A DNA stretch of 64,000 nt from the NCBI RefSeq assembly GCF_026625885.1, contig NZ_CP113068.1, positions 5,704,001-5,768,000 on the forward strand, written 5' to 3'. Positions 41,488-52,901 of this stretch are shown piece by piece. The position numbers and the translations under genes are program-made. Source of the DNA: Roseateles sp. SL47. Its GTDB lineage: Bacteria > Pseudomonadota > Gammaproteobacteria > Burkholderiales > Burkholderiaceae_C. The number at the start of each line of letters is the position of its first letter. Position 1 is the stretch's first letter. The notes under the pieces are model-generated. The model searched no databases, was not told the origin of the DNA, and saw only the letters and a list, made by a program, of their open reading frames with translations.

Positions 41488-43899
41488 TTATTTCTTGGCC
41501 AGACGCGTCCAGGTTTCAATGACGGTGTCAGGGTTCAGAGAGATCGACACAATCCCTTCCTCCGCCAGCCAGTCGGCAAAGTCAGGATGGTCGCTGGGGC
41601 CCTGGCCGCAGATGCCCACGTACTTGCCAGTCGCGCGGCAGGCCGCAATGGCGCGCGAGATCAAGGCCTTCACCGCCGGGTCCCGTTCATCGAAGTCGCC
41701 CGAGAGCAATTCCAGGCCGGAGTCGCGGTCCAGGCCCAGCGTGAGCTGCGTCAGGTCGTTGGAACCGATGGACATGCCGTCGAAATGCTCCAGGAACTTC
41801 TCCGCCAGGATGGCATTGCTCGGCACTTCGCACATCATGATGACGCGCAGGTCGTCCTTGCCACCATTGGCCGCCCGCTTGAGGCCGCGCTCGGCCAGCA
41901 TCGCCACCACTTTTTCGGCCTGGGTGACTGTCCGCACAAAGGGCACCATGATCTCGATGTTGGTCAGCCCCATGTCATTGCGCACCCGCTTGAGCGCCTC
42001 ACATTCCATGGCAAACGCATCCGAGAATTCGCCGCTGATGTAGCGCGATGCCCCCCGGAACCCCAGCATCGGGTTCTCTTCGTCCGGCTCGTAACGCGAT
42101 CCGCCAATGAGTTTGCGGTATTCGTTGCTCTTGAAGTCGGAGAGCCGCACGATCACCGGCTGCGGCCAGAATGCCGCCGCAATGGTGGCAATGCCTTCGG
42201 CCAGCTTGTCCACATAGAAGGCGCGCGGAGAAGCGTGGCCACGAGCCACCGATTCCACCGCCTTCTTGAGGTCGGTGTCGACATTCGGATAGTCGAGGAT
42301 GGCTTTCGGGTGGACGCCGATGTTGTTGTTGATGATGAACTCAAGACGTGCCAGGCCCACACCGTTGTTGGGCATCTGCGCAAAGTTGAAAGCCAGCTGC
42401 GGGTTGCCCACGTTCATCATGATCTTCACCTGGCAGTAAGGCAGCTCGCCGCGGTGGACTTCGCTGACTTCCGTTTCCAGCAGACCGTCGTAGATGTAGC
42501 CGGTGTCACCTTCCGAGCAAGCCACCGTGACCAGTTGGCCGTCCTTGAGCTTGTCGGTGGCATCGCCGCACCCCACCACGGCCGGAATGCCCAGTTCGCG
42601 GGCAATGATGGCCGCGTGGCAGGTGCGGCCGCCGCGATTGGTGATGATGGCGCTGGCGCGCTTCATGACCGGCTCCCAGTTCGGGTCGGTCATGTCCGTG
42701 ACCAGCACGTCACCCGGCTGCACACGCTCCATTTCGGCGACGCTTTCAACCAGGCGCACCGGGCCCGTGCCGATCTTCTGGCCAATGGCCCGGCCTTCCA
42801 CCAGCACCGTCCCCTGGCCCTTGAGCTTGTAGCGCTGCTCCACCTGGCCTTCGGCCTGGCTCTTCACCGTCTCCGGGCGCGCCTGCAGGATGTAGAGCTG
42901 GCCGTCCTGGCCGTCCTTGCCCCATTCAATGTCCATCGGGCGGCCATAGTGCTGCTCGATGATCAGCGCGTAGCGCGAGAGCTGGATCACATCGTCATCG
43001 GTGAGCGAGTAGCGGTTGCGCTGCTCCACTTCCACATCCACCGTCTTCACCAGCTTGCCGCTCGCCGCCTTTTCCTCCGGCGTGGAGAAGGTCATCTGGA
43101 TCAGCTTGGAGCCCAGGTTGCGGCGGATGATGGGGAACTTGCCGCGGGTCAGCGCCGGCTTGTGGACATAGAACTCGTCCGGGTTCACCGCCCCCTGCAC
43201 CACCGTTTCGCCCAGACCATAGCTGGAGGTGATGAACACCACATCCTTGAAGCCGGATTCGGTGTCGATGGTGAACATCACACCCGCTGCGCCCAGGTCG
43301 GAACGCACCATGCGCTGCACCCCCGCCGACAGGGCCACGTCGCTGTGGGCAAAGCCCTTGTGGACGCGGTAGCTGATGGCACGGTCGTTGTAGAGGGAGG
43401 CAAACACCTCCTTCATCTTGTGCAGCACGTCTTCAATGCCGACGACGTTCAGGAAGGTTTCCTGCTGCCCGGCGAAGGACGCGTCCGGCAGGTCTTCGGC
43501 CGTGGCCGAAGAACGCACGGCAAACGAAGCTTCCGGCTGATCCGTCGTCACACGGGCGAATTCCGCCCGGATGGCCGCTTCCAGGTCCTTGGGGAAGGGC
43601 TGCGCCTCCACCCAGCCGCGAATCTGCGCACCCGCCTCCGCCAGCGCACGCACGTCATCGGTGTTGAGGTCGGCCAGACGCTGCTGGATGCGGGCATCCA
43701 GGCCTTCGTATTTCAGGAATTCGCGAAAGGCGTGAGCGGAGGTGGCAAAACCGCCAGGCACGCGCACCCCGGCATCCGCCAGTTGGGAAATCATTTCGCC
43801 GAGCGAGGCGTTCTTGCCGCCCACCGACTCGACGTCGGTCATCCTCAGTTTCTCGAAGGGTACAACCAGGGCGGTCGCCTCGAAGCGTGCATCAGACAT
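41488..43899 (-). CDS. ppsA: Phosphoenolpyruvate synthase
   Basis: An 803-residue enzyme making PEP from pyruvate and ATP for gluconeogenesis. N-terminal ATP-grasp domain ([41 protein letters not shown]), swivelling phospho-His domain with H428 in [18 protein letters not shown], and a C-terminal PEP/pyruvate TIM barrel ([59 protein letters not shown]). CACGGAG precedes the ATG. Divergent from its regulator ppsR. Confidence 0.97.
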   Translation of the reverse strand: MSDARFEATALVVPFEKLRMTDVESVGGKNASLGEMISQLADAGVRVPGGFATSAHAFREFLKYEGLDARIQQRLADLNTDDVRALAEAGAQIRGWVEAQPFPKDLEAAIRAEFARVTTDQPEASFAVRSSATAEDLPDASFAGQQETFLNVVGIEDVLHKMKEVFASLYNDRAISYRVHKGFAHSDVALSAGVQRMVRSDLGAAGVMFTIDTESGFKDVVFITSSYGLGETVVQGAVNPDEFYVHKPALTRGKFPIIRRNLGSKLIQMTFSTPEEKAASGKLVKTVDVEVEQRNRYSLTDDDVIQLSRYALIIEQHYGRPMDIEWGKDGQDGQLYILQARPETVKSQAEGQVEQRYKLKGQGTVLVEGRAIGQKIGTGPVRLVESVAEMERVQPGDVLVTDMTDPNWEPVMKRASAIITNRGGRTCHAAIIARELGIPAVVGCGDATDKLKDGQLVTVACSEGDTGYIYDGLLETEVSEVHRGELPYCQVKIMMNVGNPQLAFNFAQMPNNGVGLARLEFIINNNIGVHPKAILDYPNVDTDLKKAVESVARGHASPRAFYVDKLAEGIATIAAAFWPQPVIVRLSDFKSNEYRKLIGGSRYEPDEENPMLGFRGASRYISGEFSDAFAMECEALKRVRNDMGLTNIEIMVPFVRTVTQAEKVVAMLAERGLKRAANGGKDDLRVIMMCEVPSNAILAEKFLEHFDGMSIGSNDLTQLTLGLDRDSGLELLSGDFDERDPAVKALISRAIAACRATGKYVGICGQGPSDHPDFADWLAEEGIVSISLNPDTVIETWTRLAKK

Positions 43900-44263
43900 G
43901 GGAAAACTCCGTGATGTTGAGAAACCGGGGCCCCAGCGCCTGCAGACTTTGCATGCCGGACGGCATCACCCCAAGAAGCGCGCAAGCGGGCGCGCGGCAG
44001 GGCAGAAAAGCATGCGGACAGAACGGCGCGCGCGACAGGTGTTGTCGATTCTTGTGGGCGTCGCAGCGGGGCGTTCATGATGGGCAGGGGCAAGTTGCGG
44101 ACGATTCTACGGGTTCGCGCCTCTATGATGTAAACCCTGGTTCGGGGACTGCGCGGAACCGTTCCGGGCAGATTGGGCATGCATCGTGCCCGCCCCAGGT
44201 CCCCCGACCTCACCCGCCCTCACCCGGCCCACCCAGTTTTCACCCTCGCGCCACAGGCACGCC
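43900..44263. other. Divergent ppsA/ppsR intergenic region
   Basis: 364 bp that must hold both promoters. GC-rich; no convincing -35/-10 pair, operator or small gene seen. Confidence 0.5.
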
Positions 44264-45085
44264 ATGACCCAGCACACCGTGTACTTCGTCTCGGATGGCA
44301 CCGGCATCACTGCCGAAACCTTCGGTAACTCCATCCTGGCCCAGTTTTCGGTCAAGGCCCGACATGTCCGCCGTCCTTTTGTGGACAACGCGGACAAGGC
44401 CCACCAGTTGATCAAGGAGATCAACGAGACCGGCATCCGGGAAGGGCAACGCCCCGTCGTGTTTGCCACCCTGGTGAACCGCGAGGTGCTCAATGTGGTG
44501 CGCCAGCACTGCGAAGGGCTGGTGCTGGACATGTTCGGCACCTTCATCGCGCCGCTGGAAGACGAGTTCCGGGTGAAGTCCAACCACCGCGTGGGCCGCT
44601 TTTCCGATGTGGCCAAAAGCCAGGAATATCACGACCGGATCGAAGCGATCAATTTCTCGCTGGCCCACGATGACGGGCAATCCGCTCGCAATCTGGATTC
44701 GGCCGACGTGATCCTGGTGGGCGTGAGCCGCTGCGGCAAGACCCCCACGTCGCTGTATCTGGCCATGCAGCACGGCATCAAGGCGGCCAACTATCCCCTG
44801 ATCCCGGAAGACTTTGACCGGGGTGCCCTGCCCTCCCTGCTGGTGCCCCACCGGAAGAAGTGCTTCGGCCTGACCATTGATCCGGAACGCCTGGCCCAGG
44901 TGCGTAATGAGCGCCGCCCCGGCAGCAAATACGCCGACCTGATGAACTGCCACTATGAAGTGCGCGAGGCCGAGACGATGATGAAAAAGGCCGGTATTTC
45001 GTGGCTGTCGTCCACGCACAAGTCGATCGAAGAGATCGCCACCACCATCCTGCGGGACATCCGCCCGGATCGTCTGATGTACTGA
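44264..45085 (+). CDS. ppsR: PEP synthase regulatory kinase/phosphorylase PpsR (DUF299)
   Basis: A 273-residue bifunctional enzyme that phosphorylates PpsA with ADP to switch it off and dephosphorylates it with phosphate. Starts HTVYFVSDGTGITAETFGNSILAQF; P-loop GVSRCGKT (about 153-160); KCFGLTIDPERLAQVRNERRPGSKYAD and the GISWLSSTHKSIEEIATTI end are family hallmarks. ATG 44264 gives the conserved N-terminus. Facing ppsA supports the pairing. Confidence 0.95.
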   Translation: MTQHTVYFVSDGTGITAETFGNSILAQFSVKARHVRRPFVDNADKAHQLIKEINETGIREGQRPVVFATLVNREVLNVVRQHCEGLVLDMFGTFIAPLEDEFRVKSNHRVGRFSDVAKSQEYHDRIEAINFSLAHDDGQSARNLDSADVILVGVSRCGKTPTSLYLAMQHGIKAANYPLIPEDFDRGALPSLLVPHRKKCFGLTIDPERLAQVRNERRPGSKYADLMNCHYEVREAETMMKKAGISWLSSTHKSIEEIATTILRDIRPDRLMY

Positions 45086-45102
45086 AGCTCCGGCGCCCGG
45101 CC

Positions 45103-45894
45103 TCAGGCTTGGGTCAGGCGCCTGCGAGCGGATTCGTACAGGCAGATCGACGCCGCGCTGGCCACGTTCAGCGATTCCTCACCGCCCGGCTGCGGAATGC
45201 CGATGCGCAACGCGCAGCGGGCCATGAGGGCGTCCTCCACCCCCTGCCCTTCATGCCCCATCACCCAGGCGCAGGGCGAAGGCAGATCCGCCTCGTGCAG
45301 CAGCGCATCGGTGTGGGAACTGGTGGCCAGCAGGGGCACGCGCAGCGCGTCGAGGTCGGCCACGCTCAGCCCTTCCACCAGCCGCAGCCCGAAGTGCGCC
45401 CCCATGCCGGCGCGCAGCACCTTGGGCGACCACAGCGCTGCCGTACCCTTGAGCGCCAGCACCTGGCGAAAGCCCAGCGCCGCTGCACTGCGCAGGATGG
45501 TGCCGACGTTGCCGGCATCCTGAAGCCGGTCCAGCACCACCGAGTCGGCCTGCGGGTCGATGCGCCAGGGCGGCGGCAGTTGCAGGTCAAAGCCAATCTG
45601 CGCCGGGGACTCCAGGCCGGACACGGTCTTGAACAGTGCCGGGGACACCACCAGCACCTTCAGCGCCTGATCGGCCAGGGCCCGCAGAGATTCCTGCTGA
45701 GCAGCCACATCGGTGATGAGCGCCAGCGCTGGCCGCATGCCCCGCTGCAGCGCGGCACGTGCGAGATGGTCGCCTTCCAGCCAGACGCCCCCCATCTTGC
45801 GATAGGCGCTTGCGTCCTGTGCCAGCTTGCGCAGGCGCTGGAGTTGCGGGTTGTCCCGCGCGGTGATCGGCAACCAGGGGGGTCCGCTGCTCAT
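45103..45894 (-). CDS. SpoU/TrmH-family RNA 2'-O-methyltransferase
   Basis: A 263-residue protein with a substrate-binding N-domain ([16 protein letters not shown]) and the knotted SPOUT fold, motif 1 [19 protein letters not shown], motif 2 [18 protein letters not shown], motif 3 [17 protein letters not shown]. Methylates rRNA or tRNA; the exact site is unknown. Its ATG overlaps the rnhB stop (ATGA). Confidence 0.92.
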   Translation of the reverse strand: MSSGPPWLPITARDNPQLQRLRKLAQDASAYRKMGGVWLEGDHLARAALQRGMRPALALITDVAAQQESLRALADQALKVLVVSPALFKTVSGLESPAQIGFDLQLPPPWRIDPQADSVVLDRLQDAGNVGTILRSAAALGFRQVLALKGTAALWSPKVLRAGMGAHFGLRLVEGLSVADLDALRVPLLATSSHTDALLHEADLPSPCAWVMGHEGQGVEDALMARCALRIGIPQPGGEESLNVASAASICLYESARRRLTQA

Positions 45895-46622
45895 TCAATC
45901 TCTACCGTGGTGGGCCGTGGGGTGCTGACACTGGCGGTGCCCGTGATGATCGTGGTCGTGACGGTGGTGGAGGCCGTCGCGGGGGCGCCGGGGCGGTCCA
46001 GCACACCTTCCATGCACATGCGCACCGGAGCAAAGCTCGTACGGTGCCAGGCGCTGGCGCCGTGCAGACGCAAAGCTTCCAGGTGCTCCGGCGTGCCGTA
46101 GCCCTTGTGGCTGTCGAAGCCGTAGTGCGGATGCTCCTGATGCATGCGCATGCACAGCCGGTCGCGGTGCACCTTGGCCAGGATGCTGGCCGCCGAGATG
46201 GCCGGCACCAGCGCATCGCCCTTGACGATGGCTTCGGCCGGAATGCGCAGCACCGGCAGCCGGTTGCCATCCACCTTCACCTGGGCCGGCGTCAGCCGCA
46301 GGCCTTCCACCGCCCGGCGCATGGCCAGCAGCGTGGCCTGCAGGATGTTGATGCGATCGATCTCCTCGACCGTGGCCTCGGCAATGCAGAAGCACAGCGC
46401 CTTGGCGCGGATCTCGTCATACAGCTGCTCGCGTTTTTTTTCGCTGAGCACCTTGGAGTCGTTGAGGCCCTTGATCGGCTGCAGGTCGTCCAGGATGACG
46501 GCCGCCGCCACCACCGGTCCGGCCAGCGGGCCTCGCCCGGCTTCGTCCACACCCGCCAGCAGGCCTTCGCGCTGCCAGTCCAGGCCGAGTTGTTCAGGCG
46601 CCAAGGATTTTCGCGATCGCAT
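45891..46622 (-). CDS. rnhB: Ribonuclease HII with a Thr/Val-rich C-terminal tail
   Basis: A 243-residue enzyme that removes ribonucleotides and RNA from DNA hybrids. Catalytic site: [21 protein letters not shown] (D, E), later [15 protein letters not shown] (D) and [18 protein letters not shown]. The fold ends near MCMEGVL; about 30 extra residues follow ([18 protein letters not shown]), low in complexity and absent from standard RNase HII. AAAGGGCGGG precedes ATG 46622, which overlaps lpxB by 29 bp. Confidence 0.94.
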   Translation of the reverse strand: MRSRKSLAPEQLGLDWQREGLLAGVDEAGRGPLAGPVVAAAVILDDLQPIKGLNDSKVLSEKKREQLYDEIRAKALCFCIAEATVEEIDRINILQATLLAMRRAVEGLRLTPAQVKVDGNRLPVLRIPAEAIVKGDALVPAISAASILAKVHRDRLCMRMHQEHPHYGFDSHKGYGTPEHLEALRLHGASAWHRTSFAPVRMCMEGVLDRPGAPATASTTVTTTIITGTASVSTPRPTTVEIE

Positions 46623-47742
46623 CGCCCGCCCTTTGCGCGGTATTGCAGCGCAGCGTCTCGTGGATCTGGATAAAGCGCTCGCGCAGCCGTTCACGACGCG
46701 GGGCGTCGTCCAGCCAGGCCAGGCCTTCCCGAGCGATCCTCTCACCGGTGCAGTCGTCCTGCAGGCATTCCGGCACCAGCGTCTCACGGGCCAGCACATT
46801 GGGCAGGCCGACCCAGGGCAGCAGGGCCTTGCCTTTCATGCGCCAGGCATTGAACCAGTGCAGCTTGTAGGCAATCACCATGGGCCGCTTGAACAGCGCT
46901 GCCTCCAGCGTGGCCGTGCCGCTGGCCACCAGGGTGAGATCACAGGCCGCCAGGGCTTCATGCGCCTGGCCGTCCAGCAGTGTCAGCGGCAGGCCGTGGC
47001 CATGCGCACGCACCAGCGCCTCGGCCAGTTCGCGCTGGCCGGGGGCCACCGGCACCACCAGCCGCAGGCCGGGCCGCTCCGCCAGCATGCGGCGGGCCGC
47101 ATCCAGCACGGGCGGGAAGATGTAGTGGAGCTCGCTGCGGCGACTGCCCGGCAGCAGCGCCACCACCGTGGCATCCGCTGGCAGATCCAGCTGCTGACGG
47201 GCCGCCTCGCGCGGCGGCTCCATCGGGATCTTGTCGGCCAACGGATGGCCCACGTAGGTGGCCTCGATGCCGTGGCGCTGCAGCAGTTCGGGCTCGAAGG
47301 GGAACAGGCACAGCACATGGTCGGCACTGCGCTGGATGGTGTGGACCCGCTCCGCCCGCCAGGCCCAGATGGACGGGCAGACAAAGTGGACCGTCTTGAT
47401 GCCGGCCTCGCGCAGGCGCTGCTCCAGGCCAAAATTGAAGTCCGGCGCATCCACGCCGACAAAGGCCGACGGACGCTCCTGGATCAACCGGTCACCAAGT
47501 TGCCGACGGATGGACAGCAGCTCGCGGATGTTCTTGAGCGCATCCCAATAACCGAAGATCGACAGTTTGTGGCTGGGCCACCAGGCCTGGAAACCCAGCG
47601 CCTGCATCCTCGGGCCACCAATGCCGGCACTGGTGAGGCCGGGCCAACGCGACTGCAGCGCCTGCAGCAGCAGGCTGGCCAGCAGGTCCCCGGAGGCCTC
47701 GCCGGCCACCAGGCCCAGTCGAGGGTCCGTGGGAGTGGCCAT
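46594..47742 (-). CDS. lpxB: Lipid A disaccharide synthase
   Basis: A 382-residue glycosyltransferase (GT19) joining UDP-diacylglucosamine and lipid [70 protein letters not shown] and [20 protein letters not shown] are all LpxB motifs. ATG 47742 lies one base past the lpxA stop. Cytoplasmic face of the inner membrane. Confidence 0.96.
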   Translation of the reverse strand: MATPTDPRLGLVAGEASGDLLASLLLQALQSRWPGLTSAGIGGPRMQALGFQAWWPSHKLSIFGYWDALKNIRELLSIRRQLGDRLIQERPSAFVGVDAPDFNFGLEQRLREAGIKTVHFVCPSIWAWRAERVHTIQRSADHVLCLFPFEPELLQRHGIEATYVGHPLADKIPMEPPREAARQQLDLPADATVVALLPGSRRSELHYIFPPVLDAARRMLAERPGLRLVVPVAPGQRELAEALVRAHGHGLPLTLLDGQAHEALAACDLTLVASGTATLEAALFKRPMVIAYKLHWFNAWRMKGKALLPWVGLPNVLARETLVPECLQDDCTGERIAREGLAWLDDAPRRERLRERFIQIHETLRCNTAQRAGDAIAKILGA

Positions 47743-47743
47743 G

Positions 47744-48535
47744 TCAGCGAACGAGCCCGCGCTTGGCAGCGGCAAGGAAGTCCAGCATCAGCTGCACATC
47801 TGCCACCGTCTCGGTGTCCTGCCCCGCCTTCAGGGCTTCGATCTGCTGCACCGACTGCTCCAGCGTCAGTCCGTCCCGGAACAGCAATTTGTGCATCTGG
47901 CGGATGCTGCCGATGCGCTCGTTGCTGAAGCCGCGACGGCGCAATCCGGTGAGGTTGACCGCCCGCACGGTGAGCGGGTTGCCATCCACCGTCATGTAGG
48001 GCGCGACATCCTGCGCCACATGGCCCTGGAAGCCGATCATGGCGTGGGCACCGATGTGCACGAACTGATGCACGCCCGTCAGGCCGCCGATGGTGGCCCA
48101 ATCGCCCACATGCACGTGGCCGGCCAGCGTGGCATTGTTGGCCAGCACGCAGTGGTCACCCAGCACCACATCATGGGCCAGATGCACATAGGCCATGATC
48201 CAGTTGTCCGAGCCCACCCGCGTGACGCCCTGCTCCTTGAAGGTGCCGGTGTTGAAGGTGCAGAACTCACGGATGGTGTTGCGGTCACCAATCACCAGCT
48301 CGGTCACTTCGCCGCCGTGGCTCATGTCCTGCGGCATGGCGCCAATGGAGGCGAACTGATAGATACGGTTGTCGCGGCCGATGGTGGTGCGGCCCTCCAC
48401 CACCGTGTGCGGGCCGATCCGCGTGCCGGCGCCGATGCGGACGTCCGGGCCGATGACCGCATACGGGCCGATCTCGACATCCGCGTCGATCTGGGCTTTC
48501 GGGTCCACAAGGGCGGTGGCGTGAATCTTGGCCAT
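47744..48535 (-). CDS. lpxA: UDP-N-acetylglucosamine acyltransferase
   Basis: A 263-residue left-handed beta-helix trimer doing the first step of lipid A synthesis. Hexapeptide repeats run from [24 protein letters not shown]; the catalytic His is in [16 protein letters not shown], and [21 protein letters not shown] and the C-terminal helical domain follow. Confidence 0.97.
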   Translation of the reverse strand: MAKIHATALVDPKAQIDADVEIGPYAVIGPDVRIGAGTRIGPHTVVEGRTTIGRDNRIYQFASIGAMPQDMSHGGEVTELVIGDRNTIREFCTFNTGTFKEQGVTRVGSDNWIMAYVHLAHDVVLGDHCVLANNATLAGHVHVGDWATIGGLTGVHQFVHIGAHAMIGFQGHVAQDVAPYMTVDGNPLTVRAVNLTGLRRRGFSNERIGSIRQMHKLLFRDGLTLEQSVQQIEALKAGQDTETVADVQLMLDFLAAAKRGLVR

Positions 48536-48548
48536 GATGGTCAGACGC

Positions 48549-49007
48549 TCAGCAGTCCAGACGGCGCATGGTGCACATCAGGCCGGCTTCGGCCACGATG
48601 TCGGTGCCCACCAGAGCCTTGGCGCCAAACTTGTAGATGCCGGCCTTGGCACGCTCCAACGTGACATCCAGGATCAACTGATCACCCGGCTCCACCGGTC
48701 GCTTGAAACGCGCGCCGTCGATGCCGGCAAAGTACACCACATGGTTCTCATCCAGCGAGAAGTCGTAGCTCTGCACCGCCAGCAGCGTGGCGGCCTGGGC
48801 CAGCGCCTCAAGGATGAGCACACCCGGCATCACCGGGTGATGCGGGAAGTGCCCCTGGAAGAATGGCTCGTTGATGCTGACGTTCTTCAGCGCGCGGATG
48901 CGCACGCCCTTCTCCACTTCCAGCACACGGTCCACCAGCAGGATGGGATAGCGGTGCGGCAGCTTCGCCAGGATGCCGTGAATGTCGATTTTGCTGCTCT
49001 CGTTCAT
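48549..49007 (-). CDS. fabZ: 3-hydroxyacyl-ACP dehydratase FabZ
   Basis: A 152-residue hot-dog-fold dehydratase of fatty acid elongation. [17 protein letters not shown], the catalytic His in [27 protein letters not shown] (His-Phe-Pro and Glu), and [15 protein letters not shown] fit. Overlaps lpxD by 4 bp, as usual in this cluster. Confidence 0.97.
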   Translation of the reverse strand: MNESSKIDIHGILAKLPHRYPILLVDRVLEVEKGVRIRALKNVSINEPFFQGHFPHHPVMPGVLILEALAQAATLLAVQSYDFSLDENHVVYFAGIDGARFKRPVEPGDQLILDVTLERAKAGIYKFGAKALVGTDIVAEAGLMCTMRRLDC

Positions 49008-50065
49008 GTCGTCTTCTTTTCCAGGGCACGCACGCGCTGGCGCAGCTCATAGAGCCCACGCAAGGCGGCGGCATTCTTCTGCCAGGATGCGGCTTCCTCA
49101 AAAGGCCACATGCCGGCGTAGGCACCGGGCTTGTCGATGCTGTTGCTGATGTTGGCCGTGGGGCCGATCTGCACACCGTCGGTGATCTTGATGTGACCGT
49201 TGATGCGGGCGGCACCCGCGATGATGCAATTGGCGCCGATCTCGGCGCTGCCGGCAATGGCCACCGCGCCAGCGACGGCGGTGCCCTTGCCGATCTTCAC
49301 GTTGTGAGCGATTTGAACCAGGTTGTCGATGATGGCGCCGTCATCGATGACGGTGTCGCCCAGCGCGCCGCGGTCCACGCAGGTGTTGGCGCCGATCTCG
49401 ACGTCATCGCCGATGCGCACCGCACCCAGTTGCTCGATCTTGACCCACTTCATGCCGTTGTCGCCCTTGGTGGGTGCGAAGCCGAAGCCGTCAGCGCCGA
49501 TGACCACGCCGCTGTGGATCAGCGAACGAGCGCCCACCACGCAGTCATAACCCAGCACCACGCGCGGCGCCAGACGGGTGCCTTCACCCACCACCGCATG
49601 ATGTTCCACCACCGTGTGGGCACCGATGCGGGCACCCGCGCCGATGCGGGCGCCGGATTCAATCACCGCAAAAGGGCCCACGTCCACACCGGCGCCCAGC
49701 TGCGCATCCGGTGCGACGCTGGCGGTGGGATGAACCGTTGCCGCCGGACGCGCCGGCCGCATGTGCTGCACCCACCATTGGGTCAGCCGGGCAAAGTAGA
49801 GATAGGGGTCGGGCGTGACGATGCAGCTGGCCAGCTGGCCATCGCCACGGCGGGCCGCTGCAGCCTCCTGCATGGCAGGCGCCACAATGACACAAGCGGC
49901 CTGCGTGGTGGCCAGTTGCGAGGCGTATTTGGGGTTGGAAAGAAATGCGATGGCGTCCGCACCGGCTTCCTCCAGCGGCGCGATGCGCTGCAAGGCCGTC
50001 TGCGACGCACCAACAGAAACGCCGCCCAAGGCGGCGATCAGGTCTGCAACCGTTACCTGTTTCAT
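49004..50065 (-). CDS. lpxD: UDP-3-O-(3-hydroxyacyl)glucosamine N-acyltransferase
   Basis: A 353-residue left-handed beta-helix acyltransferase, third step of lipid A synthesis. N-terminal uridine-binding domain ([22 protein letters not shown]), then hexapeptide repeats ([24 protein letters not shown]), [16 protein letters not shown] with the catalytic-site region, and [25 protein letters not shown]. Ends with a coiled C-terminal helix. Confidence 0.97.
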   Translation of the reverse strand: MKQVTVADLIAALGGVSVGASQTALQRIAPLEEAGADAIAFLSNPKYASQLATTQAACVIVAPAMQEAAAARRGDGQLASCIVTPDPYLYFARLTQWWVQHMRPARPAATVHPTASVAPDAQLGAGVDVGPFAVIESGARIGAGARIGAHTVVEHHAVVGEGTRLAPRVVLGYDCVVGARSLIHSGVVIGADGFGFAPTKGDNGMKWVKIEQLGAVRIGDDVEIGANTCVDRGALGDTVIDDGAIIDNLVQIAHNVKIGKGTAVAGAVAIAGSAEIGANCIIAGAARINGHIKITDGVQIGPTANISNSIDKPGAYAGMWPFEEAASWQKNAAALRGLYELRQRVRALEKKTT

Positions 50066-50085
50066 GCTGCGAGCCTCATCAACGA

Positions 50086-50598
50086 TCAGGGCTTTTGAGC
50101 ATTCAGGGCGTCGATCACCTTCTTGGTGATGTCCACACGCGCGCTGGCGTGGACGGCGTCCTGCACGATCAGGTCGTACTTGTCCTGTTCAAAGATCTGC
50201 TTGATCACCTTGTTGGCCTTTTCAATCACGGCGGCCAGCTCTTCGTTCTTGCGCTGAGCCACGTCTTCGTTGAATTCGCGACGCTTGCGCTGCAGGTCAC
50301 GGTCCTGCTCGATGAGTTCTCTTTGGCGCCGGGCCCGTTCGGTTTCCGTCAGTGCCGGACCTTCCTTGTCCAGCTTCTCAGCCGCAGAGCGCAGCTTGCC
50401 TTCCTGCTCCAGCAAGGTCTTTTCACGACGGCTGAATTCCGCCTGCAGCTTGGCTTCCGACGCCTTGGCCAGATTGGTTTCGCGCAGGATCCGCTCGCTG
50501 TTGACGTAGCCGATCTTGAGGTCCTGGGCCTGGGCAGCCAAAGCCGTGGCTGCTGTCAGGGCGACAGCGGCCACCATCTTCAACAGCGTGCTCTTCAT
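50086..50598 (-). CDS. skp: OmpH/Skp periplasmic chaperone
   Basis: A 170-residue chaperone for unfolded outer-membrane proteins. Signal peptide with ALAAQA-Q, then [13 protein letters not shown] and a long charged coiled coil (about 45-125) typical of Skp tentacles. ATG shares a base with the bamA stop (TGATG). Confidence 0.93.
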   Translation of the reverse strand: MKSTLLKMVAAVALTAATALAAQAQDLKIGYVNSERILRETNLAKASEAKLQAEFSRREKTLLEQEGKLRSAAEKLDKEGPALTETERARRQRELIEQDRDLQRKRREFNEDVAQRKNEELAAVIEKANKVIKQIFEQDKYDLIVQDAVHASARVDITKKVIDALNAQKP

Positions 50599-52901
50599 CA
50601 GAATGACGTCCCGATCTGGAATTGGAATCTCTCGATTCTATCCGTCCGTTGCTTCCTGATTGGCGTACCGTAACTGAGGCGCAGCGGACCCATCGGCGAC
50701 AGCCAGCTGATACCGATACCACCTGCGGCTCGGGTCTCGTCGAGCTTCAGCTTTTCGTCCGTCCCCCAGACGTTGCCAACGTCGAAGAACGCGAACAGGC
50801 GGAAGCTCTTGTCGTTGCCCGCGCCCGGCACCGGCACATACAGCTCGGTGTTCAGGTTGAACTTGCGGTTGCCGCCGGTGTAGGAGCCGGTGACGTCCAC
50901 CGGACCCAGCGTGCCGGATTCGAACACCCGCACCGACCCCAGGCCGCCGCCGTAGAAGTTCTTGAAGATCGGGTAGGGGCGGCCCATCAGGCCCTCACCC
51001 CAGGCGACTTCACCGTTGACCATCAGCGAGAACTTGCGGCCCAGCGGAATGAACTGCTGGTACTGCAGGTTGGCGATGGCGTAGCGGGAGTCCCCCACCA
51101 CGCTGGTTTCCAGGTTCACCCGCTTCATCGTGCCCGCTGACGGGGTGATGACGCTGTCGCGGTTGTCGGCCTTCCAGCCGATGGTCAGCGGGATGGACAC
51201 GGCCGAGCCGCCAAAAGCATTTTCAAACAGCAGGTAGCTGTTGGGGAGGCCCTTGGAGGTGGTGATACGGGTCTGTTCGGCGCCAATACCAAAGAACACA
51301 GTGTCAACTTCGGAGAACGGCACACCGAACTTGACCGAACCACCGTAGGACGCCAGTTCGTACTGTTCACCCAGGTTGTTGATCGGCTTTGTGGTGCGGT
51401 AGAACACGTCCACCGCGCGTGAGATGCCGTCCACCGTGAAATACGGGTCCACCGTGGACACGCCCAGCGAGCGGCCGGTGCTGGCCGTGTTCAGCTGGAT
51501 CCCCAGATAGTTGCCGGAACCGAAGACGTTTTCCTGGGAGATCGACCCGGACAGCGACAGCTTGCTGGCGCTGGAATAACCGGCGCCGATCTGGATGTTG
51601 CCGGTGGGGCGCTCGGTGACGGTCAGGGTCACATCCACCTGGTCGGGCGAGCCCGGCACTTCGGTGGTGTCGACGGTGACGTCCTTGAAGTAGCCCAGAC
51701 GCTCGACGCGATCCCGCGAGGCCTTGATACGGGCACCGTCATACCAGGCGGATTCGAACTGACGGAATTCGCGGCGGATGACTTCGTCACGGGTGCGCGT
51801 GTTGCCGGAGACCAGCACTCGGCGCACATACACCCGGCGCTGCGGCTCGCCCACGAAAGTCACCACCACCTGGCCGGTGGCACGGTCGATCTCCGGACGG
51901 CTTTCCACACGGGCAAACGCATAACCGAAGGTGCCGTACAGGTCCTGGAAGTTGCGCGTCGTCTGAGCCACGGCTTCACCCTGGTAGGGCTGGCCGGCCT
52001 TGAGGGCGATCAGGCGCTTGAATTCTTCCTCCCGGCCCAGGAACTCACCTTCCATCTTGATGGCGCTGACCGTGTAGGGCTGGCCTTCGCTGACGGTGAC
52101 GGCAATGCTGATGCTTTGCTTGTCCGGCGAGATGGTCACCTGCGTGGAATCGACGTTGAATTCGAGATAACCACGGTTCAGGTAGTACGAGCGGATGGTT
52201 TCCAGGTCCGCATTCAGCTTGGCGCGGGAATAGCGGTCGGTCTTGGTGTACCAGGTGAGCCAGCCGCTGGTGGTCTGCTCCAGCAGGCCCAGCAGGGTGC
52301 TTTCGCTGAAGACCTTGCTGCCCAGGATGCGGATCTCCGCAATCTTGGCCGGCTCGCCTTCCGTGACCTGGAAGCTCACGTTGACGCGATTGCGCTCGAT
52401 CGGGGTGATGGTCGTGGTCACCTCCGCGCCATACAGGCTGCGGGTGAGGTATTGACGCTTGAGTTCCTGCTCGGCGCGGTCGGCCAGGGCCTTGTCGAAC
52501 GGCTTGCCTTCGCCGATGCCGACGTCCTTGAGGGACTTGCTCAGTGCTTCGGTGTCGAATTCCTTCAGGCCGACGAAGCTGACATTGGCAATGATCGGAC
52601 GTTCCTCGATCACCACCACCACCGCATCGGTGTCGATGTTGATGCGGACGTCCTTGAACAGGCCGGTGGCGAACAGGGCCCGCAGTGCAGCCGCGCCCTT
52701 TTCGTCGTTGTAGGTGTCGCCGATGCGGAACGGCAGGGCCGCGAACACCGTGCCGGGGTCGGTCCGTTGCAGGCCTTCGACGCGGATGTCCTTGAGGACG
52801 AAGGGCTCAACGGCCCAGGCGGCACCGGTGTGCATCGCGGCGGCCAGCACCGCCAGTTGGATCACTTGGGGGCGCATTGGCTCAGGCAGGAATCGGGACA
52901 T
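50598..52901 (-). CDS. bamA: Outer membrane assembly factor BamA
   Basis: A 767-residue Omp85 protein, the core of the BAM machine. Leader MHTGAAWA-V, five POTRA domains (about 25-345; FVLKDIRVEGLQRTDPGTVF starts the first, KEDVTVDTTE-like strands end the last), then a 16-strand barrel with YSSASKLSLSGSISQENVFGSGNYLG and a terminal Phe (FQIGTSF). No good ribosome-binding site precedes ATG 52901; ATG 52877 is possible and fits the signal peptide better. The 5' end overlaps rseP. Confidence 0.95.
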   Translation of the reverse strand: MSRFLPEPMRPQVIQLAVLAAAMHTGAAWAVEPFVLKDIRVEGLQRTDPGTVFAALPFRIGDTYNDEKGAAALRALFATGLFKDVRINIDTDAVVVVIEERPIIANVSFVGLKEFDTEALSKSLKDVGIGEGKPFDKALADRAEQELKRQYLTRSLYGAEVTTTITPIERNRVNVSFQVTEGEPAKIAEIRILGSKVFSESTLLGLLEQTTSGWLTWYTKTDRYSRAKLNADLETIRSYYLNRGYLEFNVDSTQVTISPDKQSISIAVTVSEGQPYTVSAIKMEGEFLGREEEFKRLIALKAGQPYQGEAVAQTTRNFQDLYGTFGYAFARVESRPEIDRATGQVVVTFVGEPQRRVYVRRVLVSGNTRTRDEVIRREFRQFESAWYDGARIKASRDRVERLGYFKDVTVDTTEVPGSPDQVDVTLTVTERPTGNIQIGAGYSSASKLSLSGSISQENVFGSGNYLGIQLNTASTGRSLGVSTVDPYFTVDGISRAVDVFYRTTKPINNLGEQYELASYGGSVKFGVPFSEVDTVFFGIGAEQTRITTSKGLPNSYLLFENAFGGSAVSIPLTIGWKADNRDSVITPSAGTMKRVNLETSVVGDSRYAIANLQYQQFIPLGRKFSLMVNGEVAWGEGLMGRPYPIFKNFYGGGLGSVRVFESGTLGPVDVTGSYTGGNRKFNLNTELYVPVPGAGNDKSFRLFAFFDVGNVWGTDEKLKLDETRAAGGIGISWLSPMGPLRLSYGTPIRKQRTDRIERFQFQIGTSF

